Shown here piece by piece: positions 56,396 to 64,000 of a stretch of 64,000 nt of DNA. The notes beneath the pieces are model-generated. The model was not told the origin of the DNA and ran no database searches. It was given only the letters and a program-made list of their open reading frames with translations. Numbering within the stretch: the first letter of the stretch is position 1; each line of letters begins with the position of its first letter. The stretch lies in assembly GCA_030674185.1 (NCBI GenBank), contig JAPXFY010000022.1:46799898-46863897 (forward strand), read 5' to 3'. Made by a program: the position numbers and the translations under genes. This DNA is from Monoplex corrugatus. Lineage: Eukaryota; Mollusca; Gastropoda; Littorinimorpha; Ranellidae.

Positions 56396-59300
56396 TGTGT
56401 GTGTTGCTTGCCAGAAAATTGATATTTATATACACGTGGACTGTGTAAATGTATGATATAAATCTTCTGTATGATTATTGTTTAAGAGGAAAAAAAAAAA
56501 AGGAATAAAACAAGTTTTAAAAAAATCAGCCTGGTCCAATCCAGTCCATTCCAATCCAGTGGACTTGCATGATAGTCAGACTCTTGCTGCTTGTGATCAT
56601 TGCCAACAGACTGGCATTCATGACAAACACCAACACAGTTTACGTACACCCACTGTATCTGATTCTTTGCTTCCATACCTGAACTGCAGAGCCACCTCCT
56701 CATTCCTTGATGAACCACACAGGAACACTTGTTTTCTTCAAACTCGGAAAATAATTTCTGTGATCAGTCCACAGATGTAACACATTCTGTCATTATATGC
56801 ATGGATCCACACACAAGGTAGTGCAGTACTGAAGGGAATCTGAAGTCTTGTTTTGTATTCTCTGGTCCTTCGAAAAGTTTGAATGCTAACCCGTATCAGA
56901 AAGATATTTAAGTGGATTTTAGGCTTAAAGAATAATCATGAGCTTGGTTTTTAAATGTTGTCTTTTTGATTAAACTTGGTTGTTTTTAACTTAGTGTAAA
57001 CCCTGATATAGGTCTGATAGTCCTGTGGGCTGTAAACAGTATGAACTTGAGCTTGACAGTTAATCCTATGACCCCTGTACCATATTCACCAGCTGCAATA
57101 ACATTAACCCTTCGACTCCCTCATCCTGTCCACCAGCTTTCTGCAGGAGCAGGGTGAGAGAGTCAAAGGTTGGAAGTTTTTGCTTTGCTAGCATGGTTGA
57201 TAATGCTGGATACTGATGGACAAGGTGCAGGAGTCAAAGAGTTAACCCTGGAAAATGATTGTTAATAAACATGGCTTGATTCAGAAAGGTTGAGCAAACT
57301 CAGAAGAAAATATTTCCAGTTTATTTGATTATGTATACTTGTCTGTTTTGAAACTGTTCTTTTTTTAATGACTACCTAGCTGAACTGTCTCTCAGTGACA
57401 AAAAAGCTACTTACTGTGTTTCTTTATTGACAAGCTTATAAAAGAAACCATAAAAGAAAAATACAAATTTTGGATCCTACTGTTACAAAAAAAATGTCTT
57501 GCTCAGAAAACTGATTCATTTAATTTCATATGATGTCCTCCAAGAAAGCACAAGTTTTCACATGTATTAACCCTTTCATTGCCTCATGCTGTCTGCCATC
57601 TTCATGCAGGAAGCAAGGTAACTAGGGTTAAGAAATGAACAGATTAAACAAAGAGAAGCTGGTAACTAGGGTGAGGAAATGAACAGATTAAACAAAGAGA
57701 AGCTGGTAACTAGGGTGAAAAAATGAACAGATTAAACAAAGAGAAGTGACTAGGTGAGAATGAACAGATATTAAACAAGAGAAGCTGGTAACTAGGGTGA
57801 GGAAATGAACAGATTAAACAAAGAGAAGCTGGTAACTAGGATGAAGAAATAAACAGATTAAACAAAGAGAAGCTGGTAACTAGGATGAAGAAATAAACAG
57901 ATTAAACAAAGAGAAGCTGGTAACTAGGGTGAGGAAATGAACAGATTAAACAAAGAGAAGCTGGTAACTAGGGTGAGGAAATGAGTAGATTAAACAAAGG
58001 GAAGCTGGTAACTAGGGTGAGGAAATGAACAGATTAAACAAAGAGGTAAAGAGGTGTATATAACTACAGAAATACTGATATGTAGAGAACAAACTTTCAG
58101 CGTGAAAAGAAAGTCGTCATTATGTTTCAGGCATTGATCAACGCTCATGACGACGTGGCTCAGGAGAACTACGGCACCAGGCTGCCCAAGTCACATGGTC
58201 TATTAGCTCCGCCCCCTCCCATTTTCAATGCTGTTGACGAGGAACATCGTCTGGTCACCATCACCAAGCAGGGCAAACAGCCGCTGGTCAGTAATGGTCA
58301 AACACACACAAAACTCTGAAAACTACTTGTAATACACATGAAATATGTCATGTGCATTGTATTTAACCCTTACTGTAGCTTCTGATTGATGACCTGTAAG
58401 CAGAATAGTGTAGCCACAAACCAGCGCCTTGTAAGCAGACTATTGTTGCTGCCAATCAGCATGCATGCATGTGGGAACATTTTGAGATCATGCACCCAAA
58501 ATTTTGTACTCTCAGCTGTTTGGATGGCTGATTTCTGGTCGTGTATGCACTAAGGATGTGGGGTCACTTTTGTGACCAGTGCAGTGTTTTCTTAGGCAGT
58601 AGTGAGAGGGTTAATGACCCAGAACTCTTAGAAAATGCTTCAGATGATGTGGGAACATAAAGTTCTCATTCTAATGTGAATTACAAAATTCTTATGTTAG
58701 CAAGTTGAACTGTAGACATAAGTGGAATAATTTTTATCTCCATTGATTTTTCATTGAAAAAAATGTTCCTTATCTCGCATTTTCTAGGCCATTTGCATAT
58801 CATATGAAAGATGGCATTGTTTTCTTTGCTTGGTGTTCATTTGTCCTCACAAAAAAAAAAAAAAAAGACTGGACTCTTGTAAATCATTTTATTGTTGTAA
58901 TTTTTTTTCTTTTTCAATTTTCTAAACTTTACTATATATCCTATTAATCTGTGGTAATTATTTCTTCCTTTTGTTATTTTTCTCATGGACACAAGATCGG
59001 ATGTCTAGAGTTCAATCCTAACCTGTAACATAAAAACTGGTCTGTTCGCTGACCATCTTAACCCTTTGACTCTTGCACCCTATCCACCAACTGCAAACAC
59101 TTAACCCTTTGATTCCCTCACCTCTTCCTATGGGAAGCTGGTGGATAAGGTGAGGGAATCAAAGTGTTACACTTCTGTTTTGTTGGTAAGATTGGCAATG
59201 CAGGATGCTGGTGGACAGGGTGCGGGAGTCAGAGGATTAATATTTCAATCTTTCTGGTGGTGTCAGCTTAGTGTTACATAGGTTTCTTTGCCCCTCCGTC

Positions 59301-60098
59301 CCCATTTCAAGACATTGCCAAAGGGTAGGGTTTTAAGGAGAGTGCCAGGTGTGGCAGATTGGATGGAACATGTAGAGAATTGTCCAAGTGTGACGATTCC
59401 CTTTTGAACAAACTCTCAACTCTGCTTTCAACTCTGTTCTCTTCATGCATGAATTGCTTTTTATTTGTGTGGATGTATGTGGAGAGCTTAGCCAGGGGAA
59501 GTGCTCAGGTGGTGGCCAAAAGAAACACTTTAAAGATTGCCTCAAAGTATCCATCAACGACCTGGACATCAACCCCAATACCTGGGAGACGCTTGCACTT
59601 GATCGACCGAACTGGCAAGGCAAGTTAACCATCGGAGTAAGAGCAGCTGGGAGAAGACGTACAGTAGAGGCTCGAAGAAAATAAGAAGTGTGCAAAGCAC
59701 GAGCGATCTCCAATTCTACTGCTGCACCAACCCACGTTTGCCCTTCGTGTGGGCGAGCCTTCCTGGCCTGGATTGGCCTCACCATCCACCCCGCGGACCC
59801 ACAATCACCAATCCCCCAGTCAGATTTGAAGTTGTGGTCTTCTTCGACAACGAAGGACAACCAACAAAACAACAACATTTGTGTAGATGATTTACTGTGC
59901 ACTTGATCAGGTGTCCACCAAATGTGTTTGTTCATCTCAAGTGAAACATGTATACTGAAGTAGCTGTGCTTATGTGTGCTCAGGGCATAACGGTCAGTCT
60001 GGATGAAGACAACAATCTGGTCATCGCTCGCATCCTGCAAGGAAGTTTAGCTGACAAACAAGGTGAGCATGTGTTTGTGCTTGTGTTTGTGTTTGTGC

Positions 60099-60179
<81 letters not shown>

Positions 60180-63100
60180 TGTGTGTGTGTATGTGTTTGT
60201 GTATATGTGTGCGCGCACATGTGCACATAAGAGCACTTTGTATGTGCCAACAAGTGTGCAGACATAAGTGTCATTATGGCATATTGTATGGGTGATTTTA
60301 TGCATGTTTTTGTGTACATGTTTATGCATAATTATGTGTTCAGGTTTGTTTTGTTAATCTCCCTGGTGGTAAATTCAGTGGAATGGCCAGCACCATGGGT
60401 ATAGTGTCCTCAGATTATTTGTGGGAATTGAGTGACATACATACTTTATTTTCTTTTCTGGGTTTACTGTTTTCTTGAGGCATCAGTGTGTGTGTTTTGT
60501 TCGAGATTGCTACAACTCTTACATTGTGTGAGCAGTTGGTGGGCTTTTAAACACAAATGGTGATAGTAACAGTTACCATAATCACACAGACAAGGGACCC
60601 TTTACCTTTAGAAATACTTGGTAATGGGACACCTTTATATTTACTTGTCATGGTATACTTTGAAACAGAACCTTGTGAATATACTAGAAATAGAAAGCAA
60701 AGGTAAGGGGTTGGAACTAAACAGCAGGAAGACTGAAGTCATGGTGATCAGTAAAAAACATGAAATCCCCTCATGCAAAATAACAGCAAACGGCACAACC
60801 TTCAGACAGGTTGATAAGTTTAAATACCTGGGAACGATCATTTCACCAGATGGCAGATGCACATCAGAATTAGTGAAGCCAAAACAGTATTCAAGAAGAT
60901 GAAAAGCATTCTTACCAGCAAATGCCTATCAATTAACATCAGGAAGAGAGTTCTTAAATATTATATAGAATCAATACTGTTGTACGGCTGCGAGGCGTGG
61001 ACAGTAAACAAGTAAAGCCAGAATAAGATAGAGGCAGCCGAGATGTGGTTTCTAAGAAGAATGTCAACATTTCATGGACAGCAAAAAACAAATAAACGAG
61101 ACAGTCTTGATGGAGGCAAACACAAGTAGATCATTCATAAGGAAGATTAGGAAAAGACAGGCAACATTTATAGGCCATTTTATGAGGAAATGGGAATTAG
61201 AGCACCTGGTCACAACGGGAAAGCTGGAGGGTAAGAGAGCACCGGGTAGACCCAGGGAGAAGATACTAGACAGACTTGCAGAGTGGCTAGAGACAAAAAA
61301 GGGTGGAAGAGATGCTTGAGGCAACAAGTGATAGAGACAGATGGAAGTCCATAATCGCCAACGCCATGCGGCAAGGCACCTGATGATGATGGTATACTTT
61401 GTCTGGGCCTGTAGCTGCTTTGTGGTGTGCAGGTTTGCTGCACATTGATGACAAGGTGCGAGAGGTCAACGGCACAGAGGTGTACACCCCTGAAGACATG
61501 ATGCTACTGCTGAAGGAGGCTGCCACCTCCGTCACCATGAAGATCGTCCCGTCACACCGCAACCTGACATTTAGGGAACAGGTCTGTTTCTGTTTTCTTG
61601 TAGCAGAGAGTGACGCCTTTTTCTCTTCGCTGTGTGTGTTGTTTACTGTTCCGATTTTCTTGGGTGCGTGTTTGCATGTTGTTATGCTCACACTGTGCAG
61701 GCAGTATGTTGCTGCACAGTCTGCGTACTCAGTCTTCATTGGGCGTGCATGCTGGGTGTTTTTATAGGCCACTGGACATTGACATGATATACAGGATCTG
61801 TAATGTGCGTATTTGATGTATTGCATGTACAGACACATGTAGAGACACATGTAGAGACACATGTAGAGGGTACAAGTGATAGAGACAGATGGAAGTCCAT
61901 AATCGCCAACGCCAGGAAATGTGATGTTAGGGAACAGGTCTGTTTCTGTTTAGATGTGTAAAATATCACATAGTGAAAAGATGTTAAATCAAAGAACGAA
62001 CGAACGAAGGCACTAGCAATCTGCACACATGTTGACCTGGGAGATGAGGAAAAATCGATCTGTTATCCACTAGTTGGGAGATACTTAGAGAGGATCGAAC
62101 CCCTCCTGTCCAGTTGACTAGAAATCAGCAAAACAGAACACATCAATAAAACCGATCAACCTACAGAACAGAAATCAGCAAAACCGAACACATCAATAGA
62201 ACCGATCAACCTACAGAACAGAAATCAGCAAAACAGAACTCATCAATAGAACCGATCAACCCACAGAACAGAAATCAGCAAAACAGAACACATCAATAGA
62301 ACCGATCAATCCGCAGAACAGAAATCAGCAAAACAGAACACATCAATAGAACCAATCAACCCGCAGAACAGAAATCAGCAAAACGAACACATCAATAAAA
62401 CTGATCAACCTATAGAACAGAAATCAGCAAAACTAAACACATCAATAAAACTGATCAACCTACAGAACAGAATACAGCAAAATAGATCAACAGAACAGTA
62501 CAGCAGAACAATAGAGAACAAAATCAACAGAAGACAACAGAACCATAAGACTTTTCAGTCTCTAGGTGTGATTTTTGTCCATTTTGAGAGCTCCAATGCT
62601 TTTAATTTGATTCATGTAAATCTGTGGAGCAAATTTTCGAGGTAACATGTATGTGTGAGACGTTTTGTAAAAGGAAAATCTACAACAATTTTGTAGACAA
62701 TATGTACAGTACTGACAAACACTGAAAGAGTGACAGTCTTACTGCCTACAGGTACTAATCATAACACACCCACCACCACCTCCTGCGGGGATGCTGGAGG
62801 CTCTTTTAGTATAAATAGTATCCCCATCTTCTGGAAATTCTGTGCTAGAAATTTCCTCTTTTCTGTCACTCTCTTTGTTTCTTCTTTGCTCCATTGCTTT
62901 CTGTCATTTCTTCCTATCATTTTCTGCCTTGCTGGTCCATTCACCTTTATGTGATTGATACAGTCTTACATATTTCTCTTAGGATTGATAATTGGGTACA
63001 TGTATTTTGCTTAAGGAAATGTGATGTGTAGAAGCAATTTTAGATCACTGAGGCCAGTTCTGACATATGTTTTATTGTCCTCAGTTATGTTTATATTTGT

Positions 63101-63635
63101 ATTGAGGTATGTTTTTTTTTCTAACCCTCTAGTGATAGACTGGATGGAATGGTTAACATTGGGGGCATATCCTTAGATTGTGTGTGCGAATGCATGATAT
63201 GAGTACTTAATTTTTTTCCCAGATGTGTTTTTTTTTTTTCAACAGTGCTGTGCACATTTTGAAACGGTTACAGCCCTGATATGGCTCTGTACTGTCGGTT
63301 GGGCTTTACACAGTTTCAGTTTCAGTTTCAGTTTCTCAAGATGATATCTCCGCTCTGGGAATGAATTCCATAAGCACTAATGTCACAGGTGCCATGTGTA
63401 TGGTGATCATTGCACAATTCTTAAGCCTGCATGTAAACACATGAGCTGGCTTAAACAATAAGAACAATAACCATTAACTCTGAATAATCCTGTTTTGTTT
63501 CAGTTTTTTATTCGTGCCAACTTCAACTACGATCCGCTGACAGACCGACTGATTCCTTGCAAGAAGGCAGGCCTTCCATTTAGAGAAAGCGATGTACTGG
63601 AGGTGGTCAGTACTGCTGATGAAAACTGGTGGCAG
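50226..63635 (+). CDS. MPP6: MAGUK p55 family, MPP2/MPP6 (PALS2/varicose)-like, seven exons, 3' end outside window
   Basis: Gene-level entry; the symbol is tentative between MPP2 and MPP6. Exons are 50226-50292, 54337-54455, 55910-56065, 58131-58286, 59984-60062, 61433-61581 and 63504-63635, all with GT/AG sites and matching phases. From the ATG at 50259, 275 residues are visible of roughly 540 usual for the family. The order is an L27 region (about 12-120), PDZ (about 145-225; ligand loop QPLGITV, DNNLVIARILQG, DKVREVNG) and the beginning of SH3 (FFIRANFNYDP, IPCKKAGLPF, ENWWQ). HOOK and guanylate kinase-like domains must lie to the right. Known role: membrane scaffold at cell junctions. NLVIARIL..G and IPC.EAGL-type SH3 favour MPP2/6 over MPP3/7. 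Confidence 0.88.
50700..50895. repeat. (AC)n and (ACC)n microsatellite
   Basis: AC units from about 50718 to 50868, then CACCACCACC to 50895. Confidence 0.95.
51020..51320 (-). mobile_element. RTE-like LINE 3' end, second subfamily
   Basis: The minus-strand frame reads IPPISKSIRQQRLRFAGHCW, HGKQRPGRPKKTFIDQL and REEWKKRVM, the usual LINE C-terminus, followed by a (GAT)n tail (plus CATCATCATCATG at 51027-51040). It is 5' truncated at an (AC)n tract. Confidence 0.75.
51360..51680. repeat. (AC)n-rich array
   Basis: Almost continuous AC with CATA and CTC interruptions. Open frames here are repeat translations. Confidence 0.95.
52010..53292 (+). mobile_element. RTE-type LINE fragment, 5'-truncated and decayed
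   Basis: In order: RIKPEIAEEQCGFVDGKGT, TLRYADDTVLID (catalytic YADD near 52475), a C25 run at 52526-52550, FKYLGTVISPDARCTLE, LYGCKAWIINKQSQNKIEAA and MWQGT at the end, followed by TTGATGATGA. Several frame changes. Same family as 40868-44300. Confidence 0.8.
53340..53560 (-). mobile_element. Second SINE family, minus-strand copy
   Basis: TTACACTTTACAGGATCTTT, GTCTGTACACATGGACTAGG..GAGATCAGAAATATC and GACTTTCCAATGGAAAGTCT correspond to the reverse complement of 17600-17800. It ends at the start of the 20-bp array. Confidence 0.55.
53560..54230. repeat. 20-bp satellite, about 33 units
   Basis: Unit GGCAGTTACCAGCCTGTTCT with GGCATTTACC variants. Open frames of over 200 codons are artefacts of the unit. 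Confidence 0.95.
54337..54455 (+). CDS. MPP6: MPP2/6-like exon 2 (L27 region)
   Basis: Acceptor TATTGACAG, donor CTTGAA|GTAAGT, phase 0 end. ALETIQDNIDTFEDVGASEA, then QADFLQDFFDEPALGALLE, the first L27-type helices (compare VLENLTELPS..IDLIFLKGIMENPIV of MPP6). Confidence 0.85.
54690..54765. repeat. (GAAT)n microsatellite
   Basis: AATGAATGAATGAATAAATG-type tetranucleotides. Confidence 0.9.
54785..54965 (+). mobile_element. SINE 3' part
   Basis: TGCAGATTGGGATGGAGTGC..GATTCCCTCTTGAACAAACT..CTAAACTCCAA is the tail of the main SINE family. Its head is not present. Confidence 0.55.
54965..55400 (+). mobile_element. tRNA-derived SINE with A and B boxes and poly(A) tail
   Basis: TGGCGTAGTGGTTAATGCAA (A box) and GTGGGTTCAAATCCCCATCA (B box) form a tRNA-like head. 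The body includes GGGACCACACAGTCGAGTCT and CATGGAACTCCATAGCATCA, and the tail is (A)n with AAAC. No acceptor-stem pairing, so not a tRNA gene. CCATAGC.TCATGATTATC-type ends also occur near 38730-38780. Confidence 0.75.
55440..55800. mobile_element. Foldback element, copy 2
   Basis: Arms of about 140-150 bp: 55466-55619 (GAACCAGAAAAAAAACAACG ... GAGAAAAAGACTGAAA) and 55653-55791 (TTTCAGTCTTTTTCTCAAAG ... TTTTTTTCTGGTTCC), with a ~33-bp loop. The right arm lacks the AAGGCCAGTTGGC present in the left. Ends about 110 bp before exon 3. Confidence 0.8.
55910..56065 (+). CDS. MPP6: MPP2/6-like exon 3 (L27 region)
   Basis: Acceptor TGTCCACAG, donor ATCCAG|GTAAGA, 52 codons, phase 0 at both ends. An acidic start (MYDDLTEGDLPEPEDDEAKE) then VFHDVLDVMSARAATHTRAK and LRDVLRNPHIQ, matching VGILKEPHFQ at the end of the MPP6 L27C segment. 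Confidence 0.9.
56329..56404. repeat. (GT)n microsatellite
   Basis: About 36 GT units with one TA. Confidence 0.95.
56410..57055. other. MPP2/6-like intron 3, nothing recognised
   Basis: Includes a short (TCCAATCCAGT) duplication at 56533-56562. No exon seen. Confidence 0.5.
57060..57245. mobile_element. TTAA MITE
   Basis: TTAATCCTATGACCCCTGTACC at the left, TGCAGGAGTCAAAGAGTTAA at the right, inner TTAACCCTTCGACTCCCTCA..GAGAGAGTCAAAGG. Confidence 0.8.
57567..58045. repeat. TTAA MITE fragment expanded into a 44-bp minisatellite
   Basis: Starts TTAACCCTTTCATTGCCTCA..GCAGGAAGC, then about nine units of AAGCTGGTAACTAGGGTGAG..GAAATGAACAGATTAAAC..AAAGAG. The unit aligns with the MITE right arm GAAGCTGGTGGATAGGGTGA..GGGAGTCAAAGGGTTAA. 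Confidence 0.8.
58131..58286 (+). CDS. MPP6: MPP2/6-like exon 4 (end of L27, linker, start of PDZ)
   Basis: Acceptor ATGTTTCAG, donor CCGCTG|GTCAGT, 52 codons, phase 0. ALINAHDDVAQENYGTRLP corresponds to LLEAHDIVASKCYDSPP of MPP6. HRLVTITKQGKQPL is the first PDZ strand and the carboxylate-binding loop, which is completed by GITV in the next exon. Confidence 0.93.
58290..58980. other. MPP2/6-like intron 4, proximal part, nothing recognised
   Basis: AT-rich. An imperfect local duplication (GTAAGCAGAATAGTGTAGCC / GTAAGCAGACTATTGTTGCT) lies at 58397-58452. Confidence 0.5.
58985..59430 (+). mobile_element. SINE copy split by a TTAA MITE
   Basis: Head CATGGACACAAGATCGGATG..TAGAGTTCAATCCTAACCTG and AAAACTGGTCTGTTCGCTGA..CCATCTTAA, then the MITE, then TATTTCAATCTTTCTGGTGG..TGTCAGCTTAGTGTTACATA and the tail GATTCCCTTTTGAACAAACT. 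Uninterrupted copies read CCATCTTAATG...CAATCATTCTGG. Confidence 0.8.
59058..59240. mobile_element. TTAA MITE inserted in a SINE (175-bp element plus TTAA duplications)
   Basis: TTAA at 59058-59061 and 59237-59240 flank CCCTTTGACTCTTGCACC..GCGGGAGTCAGAGGA. It shows the precise element boundaries, because the interrupted SINE provides the empty-site sequence. Confidence 0.88.
59470..59905 (+). mobile_element. LINE C-terminus with C2H2-type finger
   Basis: QKKHFKDCLKVSINDLDINP, TWETLALDRPNWQ and then, after a stop/frame change, HVCPSCGRAFLAWIGLTIH, a CxxC...H finger whose second histidine is lost. This is the usual ending of one invertebrate RTE-like LINE subfamily. 5' truncated. Confidence 0.7.
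59984..60062 (+). CDS. MPP6: MPP2/6-like exon 5 (PDZ)
   Basis: Acceptor GTGCTCAG, donor CAAG|GTGAGC, phase 1 end. GITVSLDEDNNLVIARILQG..SLADKQ, the strands around the ligand groove, close to MPP6 GVTFRVENNDLVIARILHG. Confidence 0.95.
60088..60205. repeat. (GT)n microsatellite just after exon 5
   Basis: GTTTGT-type units then about 35 GT units, starting about 25 bp from the donor. Confidence 0.95.
60655..61393 (+). mobile_element. RTE-type LINE, 5'-truncated copy
   Basis: QNLVNILEIESKGKGLELNS, FKYLGTIISPDGRCTSE, LYGCEAWTVNK, IRKIRKRQATFIGHFMRKWE and KRAPGRPREKILDRLAEWLE, ending AAGGCACCTGATGATGATG. It has several one-base frame changes. It ends only about 40 bp before the exon at 61433. Confidence 0.85.
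61433..61581 (+). CDS. MPP6: MPP2/6-like exon 6 (end of PDZ)
   Basis: Acceptor GTGTGCAG, donor GAACAG|GTCTGT, phase 1 in and 0 out. LLHIDDKVREVNGTEVYTPE, then MMLLLKEAATSVTMKIVPSH, the last PDZ strands and helix. 61450-61560 is notably GC-rich for this window. Confidence 0.95.
61872..61960 (+). repeat. Chimeric duplicate of LINE 3' end and exon 6 donor region
   Basis: 61872-61914 repeats the LINE end at 61324-61366 (ACAAGTGATAGAGACAGATG ...), directly followed by GTTAGGGAACAGGTCTGTTT..CTGTTT, the last bases of exon 6 and its donor (61571-61597). The 200 bp between these two in the original are absent. Confidence 0.75.
62110..62520. repeat. ~50-bp minisatellite, about seven units
   Basis: AGAAATCAGCAAAACAGAAC..ACATCAATAGAACCGATCAA..CCTACAGAAC, decaying towards CAGAACAG repeats at the right. 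Confidence 0.9.
62755..63310 (-). mobile_element. ~520-bp interspersed repeat, copy C
   Basis: The plus strand shows TGCGGGGATGCTGGAGGCTC, GGAAATTCTGTGCTAGAAAT, TTGATAATTGGGTACATG and GTTACAGCCCTGATATGGCT, the reverse complement of copies A and B over the full length. Confidence 0.8.
63504..63635 (+). CDS. MPP6: MPP2/6-like exon 7 (start of SH3)
   Basis: Acceptor TTTTGTTTCAG, donor TGGCAG|GTGAGT, 44 codons, phase 0. FFIRANFNYDPLTDRLIPCK, then KAGLPFRESDVLEVVSTADE and NWWQ, the RT loop and tryptophan pair of the MAGUK SH3. The rest of SH3 is beyond the window. Confidence 0.95.
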
Positions 63636-63689
63636 GTGAGTGGACGTGGTGGTCATTATTCTTTGTTTTGTTCTTGCTGAGATATTTCA

Positions 63690-64000
63690 CGAAATGTAGA
63701 TATAATAAGTAGGGTGTAGAGTGTTCACACATATATGATTGTATAAATATACTTGGGCTAGTGAAACAAACATGTAGATATAATAGTAGGGTGTAAAGTT
63801 CACACATATTGATTGTGTAATATATACTGGGCTAGTGAAACAACATGTAGATATATAAGTGGGTGTAGAGTGTTCCACATTATGATTGTGTAATATATAC
63901 TTGAGCTAGTGAAACAAACATGTAGATATAATAAGTAGGGTGTAGAGTGTTCACACATATATGATTGTGTAAATTACTTGGCTAGTGAACAAACATGTAG
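63690..64000. repeat. ~78-bp minisatellite running off the right edge
   Basis: Four units of TAGATATAATAAGTAGGGTG..TTCACACATATATGATTGTG..GGGCTAGTGAAACAAACATG. The middle units have several one- or two-base losses. Confidence 0.9.

Noticed and set aside
59984..63635. MPP3, MPP5 or MPP7 identity for the MAGUK gene
   Set aside because: The PDZ wording NLVIARIL..G and the L27 ending RNPHIQ..LINAHDDVA fit MPP2/MPP6 better; MPP7 has a different PDZ loop (PLGATI). Decisive only with the full protein.

Overview
This is an animal nuclear genome window, most likely from a lophotrochozoan and probably a marine gastropod mollusc. The assignment rests on spliced genes with long introns (GT/AG sites and conserved phases), animal-specific gene families, L2/CR1- and RTE-type LINEs, tRNA-derived SINEs and very abundant (AC)n and minisatellite DNA. 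The species call is inference. There are no bacterial genes, operons or CRISPR arrays.

Three protein-coding genes are supported, 15 coding exons in all. (1) A RILP-like gene (RILPL1 family, RH1/RH2 Rab-effector adaptor) on the minus strand has five exons between 13947 and 693 and continues past the left edge. (2) A TMED2 (p24-beta, ER-Golgi cargo receptor) gene on the plus strand has four recognisable exons from 24720 to 36374; the exon for most of the transmembrane helix is not present and exon 3 carries a one-base frameshift. (3) A MAGUK p55 gene of the MPP2/MPP6 (PALS2; fly varicose) type on the plus strand has seven exons from 50226 to 63635 (L27, PDZ and the start of SH3) and continues past the right edge. 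RILPL1 and TMED2 stand head-to-head, the same neighbour arrangement as on human 12q24.31.

Layout: 1-13947 RILPL1-like gene with repeat-rich introns; 13948-24719 intergenic, with SINEs, microsatellites and a 4.2 kb CAA-rich satellite (19040-23240); 24720-36374 TMED2, with a 5'-truncated but open L2-type LINE in intron 1 (29401-31260) and a GT-rich array in the last intron; 36375-50225 intergenic, with a 45-bp satellite (38808-40250), a near full-length decayed RTE LINE (40868-44300) and a 24-bp satellite (47480-48890); 50226-64000 MPP2/6-like gene with several minisatellites and LINE/SINE fragments in introns.

The most interesting non-genic signal is a family of short palindromic elements (CCCTTTGACTCCC...GGGAGTCAAAGGG flanked by TTAA) with at least nine copies, which looks like a piggyBac-type MITE. 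Two copies sit inside SINE copies whose uninterrupted relatives show the pre-insertion site. I found no convincing new gene system. The long open frames in the satellites are composition artefacts.
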